Assembly: GCF_945980375.1 (NCBI RefSeq)
Contig: NZ_CAMFQO010000013.1
Location: forward strand, 1 to 44,645
DNA from: an uncultured Eubacterium sp.
GTDB taxonomy: Bacteria; Bacillota; Clostridia; Oscillospirales; Acutalibacteraceae
DNA length: 44,645 nt
Direction: 5' to 3'
Part shown: positions 29,965 to 38,389 of the stretch, piece by piece
Layout of the letters: each line of letters begins with the position of its first letter
How positions within the stretch are numbered: position 1 is the stretch's first letter
Program-made: the position numbers and the translations under genes
The notes under the pieces: generated by a model
Databases searched by the model: none
Told to the model about the DNA's origin: nothing
The model's input: only the letters and a program-made list of their open reading frames with translations

Positions 29965-29972
29965 AACGCTGA

Positions 29973-30365
29973 TTATTTTTCACTTGTTAAAGGTGCATTT
30001 GAGTCGCCGTTGTCCGGAAAATCTATACCGGCAATAATAACGTTAACCTTTGAAACTTCCTTACCTGTCATATTAAGGATTGCTTCGGCAACGTTATGTT
30101 GAACATTTTCCGATACGGATTTTATCTTTTTGTTTGGGAGAAGATTGATGTAAATACTGACATCCATCCTTTCGCCGTCCTGCGTAATTCTTACAGGACT
30201 CATAACCTTAAGGCTTCCCTTTTTTATGGTGTCAACAACATCCATAGGCTTATTGGAAAATGAGCTTACTCCGTCAACATCCTTTGCAGCATTAATTGCA
30301 ATTGACGCGAGCGCCTCCTCATTGATGATAAGGTTGCCTTTTTCGCTTGTTTTAATGATTTCCAT
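29973..30365 (-). CDS. Asp23/Gls24 family protein (YqhY-like)
   Basis: This 130-residue Asp23/YqhY-type protein carries the expected blocks: NEEALASIAINAAKDVDGVSS near residues 15-35 (split for description), and later ISVSENVQHNVAEAI-like and GKEVSKVNVIIAGID segments. In B. subtilis the equivalent gene yqhY sits between accC and nusB and affects acetyl-CoA carboxylase homeostasis. Here accB and accC are missing from the locus yet the Asp23 gene remains. The ATG at 30363-30365 has AGGAG at 8 bases; a TTG two codons earlier is not used. It has its own promoter and is followed by a terminator-like hairpin. Confidence 0.88.
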   Translation of the reverse strand: MEIIKTSEKGNLIINEEALASIAINAAKDVDGVSSFSNKPMDVVDTIKKGSLKVMSPVRITQDGERMDVSIYINLLPNKKIKSVSENVQHNVAEAILNMTGKEVSKVNVIIAGIDFPDNGDSNAPLTSEK

Positions 30366-30391
30366 ATACAAAACTCCTTTTAGTGTTTTTC

Positions 30392-30420
30392 ATTATAACA
30401 CATAAGGAATAAATATACAA
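30392..30420 (-). promoter_or_regulatory. Sigma-A-type promoter for asp23 (and nusB run)
   Basis: Reading leftward, TTGTAT (30415-30420) and a perfect TATAAT (30392-30397) are separated by 17 bases. The start site would be near 30385, about 20 bases ahead of the asp23 ATG. It separates the vegetative nusB run from the sporulation operon that ends at 30430. No terminator is visible after spoIIIAH, so sporulation transcripts may run into this region. Confidence 0.75.
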
Positions 30421-30429
30421 GATATAATT

Positions 30430-31113
30430 TTAATTACCTTTATACTGAATTATTGATACATTTTCAAACGAGCATTGAAGCTGAGACATTGCAATATCCT
30501 TTATTTGCATTATTGTAGTATCATCAAGAGTTTCGCAATCAACTACAACGTCAACTCCGCTTCCGTCATCCTTTATTACAGCAACGCAGTTGCTTACACC
30601 CTTGGCACAAACAAGAGTTTCAATTTTGTTCTCTATGGTAATAAAGTTTGATATTCTTGCTATGTTTTCTGCCGCCAAATCCTTTGCCGTGCTTTCCTCG
30701 TCGGCACTGTCAACAACTGCTTGCAGTTTTTCAAGGGCAGTATCTCTTGCAGTGTTTCGCTCCATACGCGCCTTTGTAAAATATGTATCCTCCTCAACAT
30801 TTGCAGTTGCGTCTACAAGTTCTGCCTTGCCGAGAGTTTTTTCGGTTGCGGAATCTATAAGGGGTTGAATTGTTGAAGAAACATCCGAGTTTTGATAATA
30901 CCAATTCCCCATAACGCCTACACCGAGAATTATCACAAAAGCGGCAACGGCGGAAACAAATCGTTTTCTTTTTTTATTATCTGCCTTATCCGCAGGATTT
31001 ACAAGCACCTCGTTATTGCTGATGTCCCCGTTATCCTGCTCTTCAAAGAATTCCTCAATTTCCTTTTCGCTTTCGTTTACTGCTTCATTTTCCATTTCGT
31101 TTTTATATTTCAT
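30430..31113 (-). CDS. spoIIIAH: Stage III sporulation protein AH
   Basis: This 227-residue mother-cell protein meets forespore SpoIIQ to form the channel across the two membranes. A highly acidic N-terminal stretch of about 45 residues precedes a basic patch (NKKRKR) and one transmembrane helix near 50-70. The extracellular YscJ/FliF-like ring domain follows, with ARMERNTARDTALEKLQ and a DVVVDCETLDD segment. The ATG at 31111-31113 sits 4 bases after the spoIIIAG stop, whose codon overlaps the AGGTGA ribosome binding site. Last gene of the operon. Confidence 0.92.
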   Translation of the reverse strand: MKYKNEMENEAVNESEKEIEEFFEEQDNGDISNNEVLVNPADKADNKKRKRFVSAVAAFVIILGVGVMGNWYYQNSDVSSTIQPLIDSATEKTLGKAELVDATANVEEDTYFTKARMERNTARDTALEKLQAVVDSADEESTAKDLAAENIARISNFITIENKIETLVCAKGVSNCVAVIKDDGSGVDVVVDCETLDDTTIMQIKDIAMSQLQCSFENVSIIQYKGN

Positions 31114-31117
31114 ACTA

Positions 31118-31636
31118 TCACCTACTGATTTTTGATACACTTATTTTTGCCGAGGATATTCCGAAAAGAGACGAGACGGCAGATATTACTCTTTCCTTGA
31201 CAAATGCGTTATCCCCTCCCTGACATACAACGGCCACACCCATAACCTTTGGAAATGTTTGCTTTATCAAAACAGGAGAATCATTATTGTTATCCTCATA
31301 AAAAACATATTCATTCTTTTTTGAAATATGACCGCTATCCGTATTTTCCTCAATATTTGAGGCATAAAAGCTCTCATCGGTTTCACAGAGAGTAATCATA
31401 ACCTTACATTTGCCGACGCCGTCTATTGATGAAATTATATCCTGTGTTTTTTCCTCAAGAGAAACAATATATTCCTGATAATCCATACCGTCATCGGCCT
31501 TTTTTGTACTGCCGCTCGGCACAAGCTCCGATAGCAAAATAAGAGCAACGCCCAAAACGCAGGCAATTACAATATATCGTTCCTTATGCTTTAGGCTTTT
31601 TATTTTGTTTACTAACGGCAATAATTTACTGTCCAA
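31118..31636 (-). CDS. spoIIIAG: Stage III sporulation protein AG
   Basis: This 172-residue single-pass membrane protein (helix about residues 20-38) has an outer ring-building domain; its B. subtilis relative forms a 30-subunit ring in the intermembrane space. The segment IDGVGKCKVMITL and the C-terminal VQG-like VAVVCQGGDNAFVKERV (residues about 135-150) are family-typical. No ATG is available: the start is TTG at 31634-31636, with GAGGGTGG at 6 bases. It overlaps spoIIIAF by 11 bases. Confidence 0.92.
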   Translation of the reverse strand: MDSKLLPLVNKIKSLKHKERYIVIACVLGVALILLSELVPSGSTKKADDGMDYQEYIVSLEEKTQDIISSIDGVGKCKVMITLCETDESFYASNIEENTDSGHISKKNEYVFYEDNNNDSPVLIKQTFPKVMGVAVVCQGGDNAFVKERVISAVSSLFGISSAKISVSKISR

Positions 31637-32054
31637 TATGTACCACCCTCGCCCTTATCCCAAGATTATCAAAAATCAAAGCATCCACATCCTTTACATC
31701 ATATTCGTCGCTGACAGCAACAACTACATCCTCAAGCACAATTTCATTATTCTTGTTTATTGACGAAGTGCAAAGTATATCGGCACCGATAACAGAATTA
31801 CTGTTTAACAATGCACTAATCTGGGATTCAACATAGTCGTCATATATACTGTTTGTATTATATTCCTTGATTTGAACAGGCTTAAAGCTGATGTCTGCCT
31901 GAGTAAACGGATAGAGAAACGAAAGAAAAATAAACACGGATATTATCATTCGGTAAAACCTGCCCATATTTCCGTTTGGTGTTAAAAACGAAAGCACAAC
32001 GCATATCAAAACGGTTATGCAAACAAACACTGTCCATTGCCTTACAAAATCCAT
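31626..32054 (-). CDS. spoIIIAF: Stage III sporulation protein AF
   Basis: This 142-residue protein has two hydrophobic segments at about residues 8-24 and 33-50 followed by a soluble domain of about 90 residues, the standard SpoIIIAF plan. Recognisable blocks are the opening DFVRQW, then MIISVFIFLSFLYPF. Two tandem ATG codons (32057 and 32054) compete; the second has the better 6-base spacing from GGAGG. The spoIIIAE stop overlaps this start. It is part of the mother-cell basal complex. Confidence 0.87.
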   Translation of the reverse strand: MDFVRQWTVFVCITVLICVVLSFLTPNGNMGRFYRMIISVFIFLSFLYPFTQADISFKPVQIKEYNTNSIYDDYVESQISALLNSNSVIGADILCTSSINKNNEIVLEDVVVAVSDEYDVKDVDALIFDNLGIRARVVHIGQ

Positions 32055-33178
32055 CATCGTCCTCCTGCCGCAACCAAAACGCCTATTGAAATTATTGTTG
32101 TAACCATAGAAAGTATAAGAATAACATTTATCAGCACAAGCCCGTTAGAAAATGCATTCAGCACAGAGGATACCGATTTATCGCCGAAAACATCGGACAC
32201 AACAGAGCATATTCCAAGCGAAATCCTCCACATTGTAATATCTAAAATTGCGGGCAAAAAGACAAGACAAACTGCTATTATTCCCACAACGCCTACACTG
32301 CTTTTTACAAGTGAAGAATATGCCTGAATTGACAGCAGTCCCTCACTTATTGATGAGCCTATAACAGGAACAATGGAATTGATGGCAAACCTTACGGAAC
32401 GCAGACCGAGAGCATCTGCCCTGCCTGCCACAGCTGTTTTTACGGACAATATTGACACAAAGACACCTGCAATAAATGATATACAGGTTGTAATAAATTT
32501 CTTTATGGAAATCAGGAGCTTATCCAAATTAAGCTCATACCTGAGTGATGATGAAACGCCGAGTGCAAGGTAGCAGTTTATCACGGGCATAAACATATTA
32601 GTAGAAATAAACGACAACCCCTGACTAAGCAAAAGCAGTGTTGTATTGGTTGACATTGCGGTAGTAACTCCGCCGGAGGCTACCACTATTGCACAAAATA
32701 CAGGAATGAAGGCATAAATAAAATTTGCCGAAACCGACATAGCCATTGACGCCATTGAAACCGAATCGGTAAGCCTTGCAAGTATTACGGTTGATATTAT
32801 CAACGCTGACGCAGTTGAATACAACGCCTCTGTCTTTTCATTATTTATACTTTGTAAAAATGCAGAAAGCAAAATCAACACCATTATTGTTATTCCTGTT
32901 TTGAAAGGAAGCCGAAGCTTATTGCCGATAATTCTTTTTACTACGTCAACCGCATCGCTAAACGACAGAGATGTTATACTGTCAATTGAATAATCAAGGA
33001 TGCCCAAATCCTCAAGAATACCGTATGTATCCTTATCAAGCGTTTCTTCAAATGAATCAAAATCATACTGTGCAAGCTGATTATTATATTTTTCACTGTC
33101 AAAATCCTGTGAGCTGGCAGACATCGGAAGGAGTAAAAACACAGCAAGAGATATAAAAAAAATTACAAATCTTTTCAT
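32054..33178 (-). CDS. spoIIIAE: Stage III sporulation protein AE
   Basis: This 374-residue polytopic membrane protein is the largest of the operon. A signal peptide (residues 1-23, ending in SASSQ) is followed by a soluble stretch with FDFDSFEETL-like acidic repeats and then at least six transmembrane helices. The blocks LPFKTGITIMV, SEGLLSIQAYSSLVKSSVG and GVVGIIAVCLVFLPAILD mark it as SpoIIIAE. It is proposed to form the membrane core of the feeding-tube apparatus. The start overlaps spoIIIAD by ATGA. Confidence 0.94.
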   Translation of the reverse strand: MKRFVIFFISLAVFLLLPMSASSQDFDSEKYNNQLAQYDFDSFEETLDKDTYGILEDLGILDYSIDSITSLSFSDAVDVVKRIIGNKLRLPFKTGITIMVLILLSAFLQSINNEKTEALYSTASALIISTVILARLTDSVSMASMAMSVSANFIYAFIPVFCAIVVASGGVTTAMSTNTTLLLLSQGLSFISTNMFMPVINCYLALGVSSSLRYELNLDKLLISIKKFITTCISFIAGVFVSILSVKTAVAGRADALGLRSVRFAINSIVPVIGSSISEGLLSIQAYSSLVKSSVGVVGIIAVCLVFLPAILDITMWRISLGICSVVSDVFGDKSVSSVLNAFSNGLVLINVILILSMVTTIISIGVLVAAGGR

Positions 33179-33555
33179 TTTACAAGCCCCATAACCATAG
33201 TAATTACCGCCTGAAACAAAGGCATAACCAATGAAATGATAAGCACCTTAGCAGATATTTCTGTAAATGATGCAAGCGCGTTTTCGCCGTTATCCCTACA
33301 CAAATCAACTGTAATTTGAGTTATTATTACTATGCACAAGGACTTTAACATAAGCTTTACGTACGATACGGTTGAATCGACCGTTTCAGATATACTTAAA
33401 AGCTGTGAAATTAAATCGCTCAGCTTGTCCGAAACAGTCAAAAACGAAAGCACACAGCCTGCAACGGAAAGAATTACAGCAAATGTTTTGTTGCGTTCCT
33501 TAAGCAAAATACTGCAAAGTAAAACGCAAAACGATATACCGAGAACCTTAACCAT
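33175..33555 (-). CDS. spoIIIAD: Stage III sporulation protein AD
   Basis: This 126-residue membrane protein has four hydrophobic stretches (about residues 4-18, 24-44, 66-85 and 100-122) in the arrangement of SpoIIIAD. Nothing soluble is predicted. It follows spoIIIAC by 2 bases and overlaps spoIIIAE by 4, which argues for fixed stoichiometry. Its role is in the mother-cell membrane part of the SpoIIIA-SpoIIQ channel; no enzymatic motif is present. Confidence 0.9.
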   Translation of the reverse strand: MVKVLGISFCVLLCSILLKERNKTFAVILSVAGCVLSFLTVSDKLSDLISQLLSISETVDSTVSYVKLMLKSLCIVIITQITVDLCRDNGENALASFTEISAKVLIISLVMPLFQAVITMVMGLVK

Positions 33556-33557
33556 AG

Positions 33558-33752
33558 CTACAAGCTAAACAAGGACTTAACGGTTGTGAATAGCTCCTTT
33601 ATCTGTGGAACAAGCATAGCAAGAACTACAACAACACCCGCAAGCGTTGTAAGCATTGCCTGATCGTCCCTGCCCGACCTTACGAGCAAGGTGTTGAGCA
33701 CCGCTACGATAATGCCGATGGCGGCTATCTTAAAAATAAAGCTTACTTCCAT
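33558..33752 (-). CDS. spoIIIAC: Stage III sporulation protein AC
   Basis: This 64-residue protein has two transmembrane helices (about 4-22 and 33-50) joined by the conserved polar turn LVRSGRDDQAM. It is essentially the classic SpoIIIAC sequence, which is well kept across endospore formers. It lies 9 bases past spoIIIAB. Confidence 0.93.
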   Translation of the reverse strand: MEVSFIFKIAAIGIIVAVLNTLLVRSGRDDQAMLTTLAGVVVVLAMLVPQIKELFTTVKSLFSL

Positions 33753-33761
33753 TTTGCACCT

Positions 33762-34217
33762 CTACACCAAAGCCAAGGAAACAATAATTCCAAAGGACAA
33801 TCCGGTAACAATGTAAAGCCTTGACTTTGTTTTATATAGCTCTTCATATTTGCATTTGAGTCCTATAACATATTGCTTAAATTCCTCAATCTGAGCTATT
33901 TGATTATTTACATCATACTTTCCAAACGAATATACGAAGCGACCTATTGCATCGTTTTCTTCCGCTGACAACGGAGTGATTGCAGGAGTCTCGTATTTAA
34001 TCATCTGCTCATTTATAAAATCAAGATTTGACACAGGACAGGATTTAAGCAAATCCATAACCGGTGTTTGCTTAATTTTTATTTCGGGCAAAAGATAATT
34101 TGCCATATCGTACAGGCTTGTACATACCTTTATTTTTTGTTGTAATTTATTCGCCATGGTAATTCCTGCTGTCAGCGAGGAAAAAATTATCAATATGCTT
34201 CCTATCAGCTTCATCAT
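33762..34217 (-). CDS. spoIIIAB: Stage III sporulation protein AB
   Basis: This protein of about 151 residues resembles type II secretion GspF cytoplasmic domains, as SpoIIIAB is known to. It opens with the family-typical hydrophobic helix MKLIGSILIIFSSLTAG and then a helical cytosolic region with EIKIKQTPVMDLLK and ends in a second hydrophobic segment. Two adjacent ATG codons (34217, 34214) lie behind GGGGAT. The frame is open for another 51 codons upstream, but these overlap spoIIIAA and do not match the family. Even so, the real start overlaps spoIIIAA by about 71 bases, which is long. Confidence 0.88.
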   Translation of the reverse strand: MMKLIGSILIIFSSLTAGITMANKLQQKIKVCTSLYDMANYLLPEIKIKQTPVMDLLKSCPVSNLDFINEQMIKYETPAITPLSAEENDAIGRFVYSFGKYDVNNQIAQIEEFKQYVIGLKCKYEELYKTKSRLYIVTGLSFGIIVSLALV

Positions 34218-35151
34218 AAATATCCCCACAATCAATAATTTTTGCTGTATAGCTGTCATCCAGCAGGATAATTTTTTTGAAAAATCCCGATTCAAGTAGC
34301 TCTCGAAGAACAGTTCGTCTGTACAAATCATCAAAGGAACCGATATGTACCGAGAGTAAAAAGTGAACACCGCAGGAAAAACCGAATTTTATGCTTTGAG
34401 CCTCTTTAAGAGTTGACACCTCATCACAAACAATGACATCAGGCGAAAGCGTTCTTATAGCGGTTTCTATTGCCATGGCTTTTTCAAAGCCTGTGATTAC
34501 ATCTGTATTTACGCCGACGTCAAGGGTAAAAGCCTTTCCCACCTTGCCTGCAAGCTCGTTGCGTTCATCAACAACGGTAACCTTACAGTATCTTGAGTTA
34601 AACCCTGATGAAAGCTCTCTTGCCATATCCCGAAGCAAAGTTGTTTTGCCTGACGATGGCTTACCTGCAATGATGGAACTGCAAAGTCCGTTTGAGAACA
34701 AAGCCTTAACAATTTGAGCACCGCAGCCCACTGCCTGTCTCGGAATACGAACGGCAACCGATGACACATCCTTAACGGAAACAAGACCGCCGTCATCGTA
34801 AACGGCAGTGGAGCAAATGCCCACCCTTGAGCCGTTTTCAAGTGTTATAAAGCCGTTTTTCATTGTATTTATTTTGCTGTAAAATGAATATTCGCACATA
34901 GCATTTAGCATTTCATCAAAATCTGCATCATCTACAATTAACGGTGATTTGGGCAATATTTTTGTAATTACCGAATATTTATCTGCAAAGCATGGAATAT
35001 TATTTATTACAAAAACAACGGGCATATTACGCCTTATTCTTATCTCCGTTAACGAACTACAATATATTTCATCAAGCTCGTCAAGAACATATGTAACACT
35101 TTTGGGCAAATATTTTTTTACATAATCAAACACACTCAAGCTATCACCCAC
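34147..35151 (-). CDS. spoIIIAA: Stage III sporulation protein AA (AAA+ ATPase)
   Basis: This protein of about 334 residues is a secretion-type ATPase that powers the SpoIIIA apparatus in the mother cell. Walker A is GKPSSGKTT at 163-171, Walker B is DVIVCDE at 238-244, and the N-terminal LTEIRIRRNMP block near 34-44 is typical. The start is uncertain: GTG at 35151, TTG at 35139 and GTG at 35133 are all in frame. The last would suit a sigma-E start site near 35148 with GGTGA as ribosome binding site, and would shorten the protein by six residues. Confidence 0.93.
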   Translation of the reverse strand: MGDSLSVFDYVKKYLPKSVTYVLDELDEIYCSSLTEIRIRRNMPVVFVINNIPCFADKYSVITKILPKSPLIVDDADFDEMLNAMCEYSFYSKINTMKNGFITLENGSRVGICSTAVYDDGGLVSVKDVSSVAVRIPRQAVGCGAQIVKALFSNGLCSSIIAGKPSSGKTTLLRDMARELSSGFNSRYCKVTVVDERNELAGKVGKAFTLDVGVNTDVITGFEKAMAIETAIRTLSPDVIVCDEVSTLKEAQSIKFGFSCGVHFLLSVHIGSFDDLYRRTVLRELLESGFFKKIILLDDSYTAKIIDCGDIYDEADRKHIDNFFLADSRNYHGE

Positions 35152-35154
35152 AAA

Positions 35155-35183
35155 AGACTATGCCTGCAAAATGAAAAATATTA
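35155..35183 (-). promoter_or_regulatory. Candidate sigma-E promoter for the spoIIIA operon
   Basis: Reading leftward, TAATATT (35177-35183) and CATAGTCT (35155-35162) are 14 bases apart, resembling the sigma-E pattern of an ATA-centred -35 and a CATA-type -10. The second half of the -10 is off consensus. In B. subtilis this operon is transcribed by sigma-E. If used, transcription starts inside the longest version of the spoIIIAA frame. Confidence 0.4.
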
Positions 35184-35211
35184 CAAAGAGGTTAAAATTA
35201 TACCGAACCGA

Positions 35212-35240
35212 TTGAAGCTTTGCATATAATATGTTAAAAT
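35212..35240 (+). promoter_or_regulatory. Sigma-A-type promoter for the GtrA-YfhO gene
   Basis: TTGAAG (35212-35217) and TAAAAT (35235-35240) are spaced 17 bases apart. The start site would be about 35247, 20 bases ahead of the ATG. A TATAAT at 35225-35230 is also present but has no partner at the right distance. Confidence 0.5.
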
Positions 35241-35266
35241 ACAAAAAAATATATATTAGGTGTACT

Positions 35267-38200
35267 ATGGATATAACTAAGTCAGGAAATGTAATAAAAA
35301 CAAATAAGATTTTCAACTCACAAAGCGTTGCATTCGGCTTTATTTATGCAATTGCTTTTGTTGTATTTTTAACAATCAAGCAAATACTGAAGATTGCTTT
35401 TGCAGTTTCGTCAACCGTTGCGTTACCGGTTGCCTTTGGTGTTACAATGCTTGGTTTGTTTTTTTGTGAAAAAAAGTATGTATTTGCAGGCAGTATAAAT
35501 TCAAAGCCGCTAAAGCAGGTGTTAGCATATATTTTTAGATGTGCAGTAGATTTCGGTTTCTTTAAGATTCTAGACTTTGCACTTTTTGATATGCTTGAAT
35601 TTGACAAGGTAGTTGTATATCTTTTTTCGGGATTGCTGATTTTTGTTTTTAACCTATACTTTGACAGGCTAATTGTTTTTGACAACACACAAAGATTTGA
35701 CAAAATAGGCAACACACCGATATACAGAGCTTTTTTTGCAAACAGATTTGTTTTGCTTGCAGTTGCACTTACGGTAATAATTAACCTTTTCATATTTTTG
35801 CAGTTCGGTGTTTATCCGTTTGGTGATGTGACCGTACTGCGTATGGATTTGTACCATCAATACGGTCCGCTTTTCATTGAGTATTACGACAGAATAACTA
35901 ATCTTGACGGCTTCTTTTACTCGTGGATTTCGGGCGGCGGTTCAAGCTTTTTGGGTAATTTCTTCAACTACCTTTCAAGCCCGCTTTCTCTTATAGTGTT
36001 GCTGTTTGACAAAAATCAAATCGGCTATGCAATTACCACTCTTGTTTTGGTAAAGGGTGCGTTAAGTGCAGGAGCATTTGCATATTTCCTAAAGGAAAGC
36101 TTTGGCAGACATTCATATATAAGTGCAAGCTTTGGTGCCTTCTATGCATTAAGCGGTTATTTCCTTGCGTATTATTGGAACATTATGTGGATAGACGGTA
36201 TGATTTGGCTTCCGCTTGTTGCACTCGGAATAGAACGAATCATTAATCAGGGCAAGTGCAGGATGTACATTATTTCCCTTTCCATTTTGCTTTTCAGCAC
36301 CTATTACATTGGCTATATGGTTTGCATTTTCTCTGTTTTGTACTTCTTTGTTTACTATGTATCGCATAGAGGATATGACGAGGTTATAAAGGAATATAAC
36401 GAAAAACCAAAGGCAATAACAAAATTTTTCAACAATAGGTTTGTTGCAAGTGCGGTAAAATTTGGGCTGAGTTCGCTGCTTGTAGGTGCATTATGTGCGG
36501 TATTCCTGCTGCCTGTTTACTTTATTCTGCAATCCTGCTCTGCAACCTCTGACAGCTTTCCTTCAAGCATTGAACAAAACTTTAATTTGTTTGATATGCT
36601 TTCTTCTCACCTTGCAGGGCTTGAAACAACAATTCGTTCCTCAGGCGAGGATGTGCTGCCAAACATCTACTGTGGTATTCTTCCGCTCATACTTTTGCCG
36701 TTGTACCTTATCAACAAAAAAATCAGCCTAAGGGAAAAAACCGCTTACACCCTGCTCTTTATATTTCTTGTAATCAGCTTTAACTGCAATGCAGTTGATT
36801 TTATATGGCACGGCTTTCATTTTCCAAACGATCTGCCGTTTAGGTATTCATTCATCTATGTCTTTGTTTTTCTGATAATGGCATTTAGATGTGTGATGAA
36901 CCTTAAGGGCATTGATTACAAGGATATTATGTTTACCGGCATTGCAATAATGGTTGTAATTATGCTGTTCCAAAAGAATCCTACAAACAAGATAACATCA
37001 TTCACTATATATGCTTCATTGGCATTTGTTATGGTTTGGACTCTTGTTATGCTTGTAATAAAAAAGCAAGGGTATTCAAAATTCATTATAGGTATAACCG
37101 TTGTTTGTATGACATTTTGCGAGGGAATTGTTGCCGACAGCAATTCGTATCTTTTTACACAGGCGCAAAAATTTTATGTTGAAAAAATGGATACCGTTAA
37201 CGAGGCTGTGGATTATATCAAGGATAATGACAAGAGCTTTTACAGAGTTGAACAAACATATCTTGAAACCCGAATGGACCCTTGCATTTACAATTACAAT
37301 GGCGTGTCCACATTTTCATCAATGGCATATGAAACATACAGTGCCAATCAATACAGTCTTGGTATGTACGGCAACAGAGTAAATTCCTACACCTACAATC
37401 CACAAACACCTGTATACAATATGATGTATGCGCTCAAATACTTCATCAAGGACTCAAGCAGTCTTGATTTATCTGACAGGTATTACAGCAAAATATACAC
37501 CACGACTGATGAAAAAAAGACTCCGGTTTACGAAAACAAATACTATTTGCCTATTGCATTTGAGGTTTCAACAACCATGGAGGATTGGGATAACAGCGAG
37601 GGCAATCCGTTCGATGTTCAGGAGGATTGGCTCAACAAGGCTACGGGTGCAAGCAATGTTTTTGTTCCTGTTGAATATGTACAAACCGATTGTTACAGTG
37701 CAGAATGTGACGATGTAATTGAAAACGGCACCTATTTTGTTGACTCCATTGAAGAGGGTGCAGGCGGATGCATCGACATACACATCAAATCCGTAAAGGA
37801 CAGTAATGTGTATGTATACATTGATTCATCAGAGCTTGAAAACGTTAACTACTATTGGAACGACGGAATAAATACAACCTACCAAAGCATTGAAACACCG
37901 TATATACTTGATTTAGGCTTTCACAACGCAGGTGACGAAATAAAGGCGTCCATTGACCTTAACGGTGTAAGCTCGACAAGTGCATCATTTGATATTTACG
38001 CATACAATATTGACAACGATGTTTTTGAATCTGCATACGAAATGCTGTCGCTCGGTCAGCTAAAGGTAACAAACCACAGCGACACTGTAATAGAGGGCAA
38101 GCTCAATGCAGGCTTTGACGGCTATTTATACACATCAATTCCTTATGACGAGGGATGGAATATTTATATTGACGGACAAAAGGTAAAGACCTTTTCTGTC

Positions 38201-38389
38201 GGTGACTGCCAATTAGCCACCAACATAAAGCACGGCGAGCATACAATCAAAATGGTTTACTCTCCAAAAGGATTAAGACTCGGCATAGCAATATCGGCGC
38301 TTGCATGGCTGCTGATTATCGTCGGTGCTGTTTTGTCAAAAATTCTTAAGCGCAGAAAATTCGACACAGAATCCGACGAAAAAATATAA
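35267..38389 (+). CDS. GtrA-like domain fused to YfhO-family membrane glycosyltransferase
   Basis: This 1040-residue membrane protein appears to join two families. Residues about 15-140 look like GtrA: four helices in two halves, each ending in an aromatic/basic block (FFCEKKYVF, NLYFDRLIVF). From about residue 155 it is YfhO (PF09586 type): FGDVTVLRMDLYHQYGPLF in the first outer loop, then about ten helices, a large extracytoplasmic region (about 620-1010) and a final helix with a basic tail. YfhO proteins are GT-C-like enzymes that use lipid-linked sugars outside the membrane, for instance on lipoteichoic acid, and GtrA proteins are thought to flip such lipids. The start is the ATG at 35267 after AGGTG; an earlier frame start lacks a ribosome site. 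No partner glycosyltransferase is nearby. Confidence 0.8.
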   Translation: MDITKSGNVIKTNKIFNSQSVAFGFIYAIAFVVFLTIKQILKIAFAVSSTVALPVAFGVTMLGLFFCEKKYVFAGSINSKPLKQVLAYIFRCAVDFGFFKILDFALFDMLEFDKVVVYLFSGLLIFVFNLYFDRLIVFDNTQRFDKIGNTPIYRAFFANRFVLLAVALTVIINLFIFLQFGVYPFGDVTVLRMDLYHQYGPLFIEYYDRITNLDGFFYSWISGGGSSFLGNFFNYLSSPLSLIVLLFDKNQIGYAITTLVLVKGALSAGAFAYFLKESFGRHSYISASFGAFYALSGYFLAYYWNIMWIDGMIWLPLVALGIERIINQGKCRMYIISLSILLFSTYYIGYMVCIFSVLYFFVYYVSHRGYDEVIKEYNEKPKAITKFFNNRFVASAVKFGLSSLLVGALCAVFLLPVYFILQSCSATSDSFPSSIEQNFNLFDMLSSHLAGLETTIRSSGEDVLPNIYCGILPLILLPLYLINKKISLREKTAYTLLFIFLVISFNCNAVDFIWHGFHFPNDLPFRYSFIYVFVFLIMAFRCVMNLKGIDYKDIMFTGIAIMVVIMLFQKNPTNKITSFTIYASLAFVMVWTLVMLVIKKQGYSKFIIGITVVCMTFCEGIVADSNSYLFTQAQKFYVEKMDTVNEAVDYIKDNDKSFYRVEQTYLETRMDPCIYNYNGVSTFSSMAYETYSANQYSLGMYGNRVNSYTYNPQTPVYNMMYALKYFIKDSSSLDLSDRYYSKIYTTTDEKKTPVYENKYYLPIAFEVSTTMEDWDNSEGNPFDVQEDWLNKATGASNVFVPVEYVQTDCYSAECDDVIENGTYFVDSIEEGAGGCIDIHIKSVKDSNVYVYIDSSELENVNYYWNDGINTTYQSIETPYILDLGFHNAGDEIKASIDLNGVSSTSASFDIYAYNIDNDVFESAYEMLSLGQLKVTNHSDTVIEGKLNAGFDGYLYTSIPYDEGWNIYIDGQKVKTFSVGDCQLATNIKHGEHTIKMVYSPKGLRLGIAISALAWLLIIVGAVLSKILKRRKFDTESDEKI

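Noticed and set aside
29904-29966. Longer N-terminus for nusB (21 extra codons)
   Set aside because: The stretch forms a terminator hairpin, the extra residues do not fit NusB, and a good ribosome site serves the ATG at 29903.
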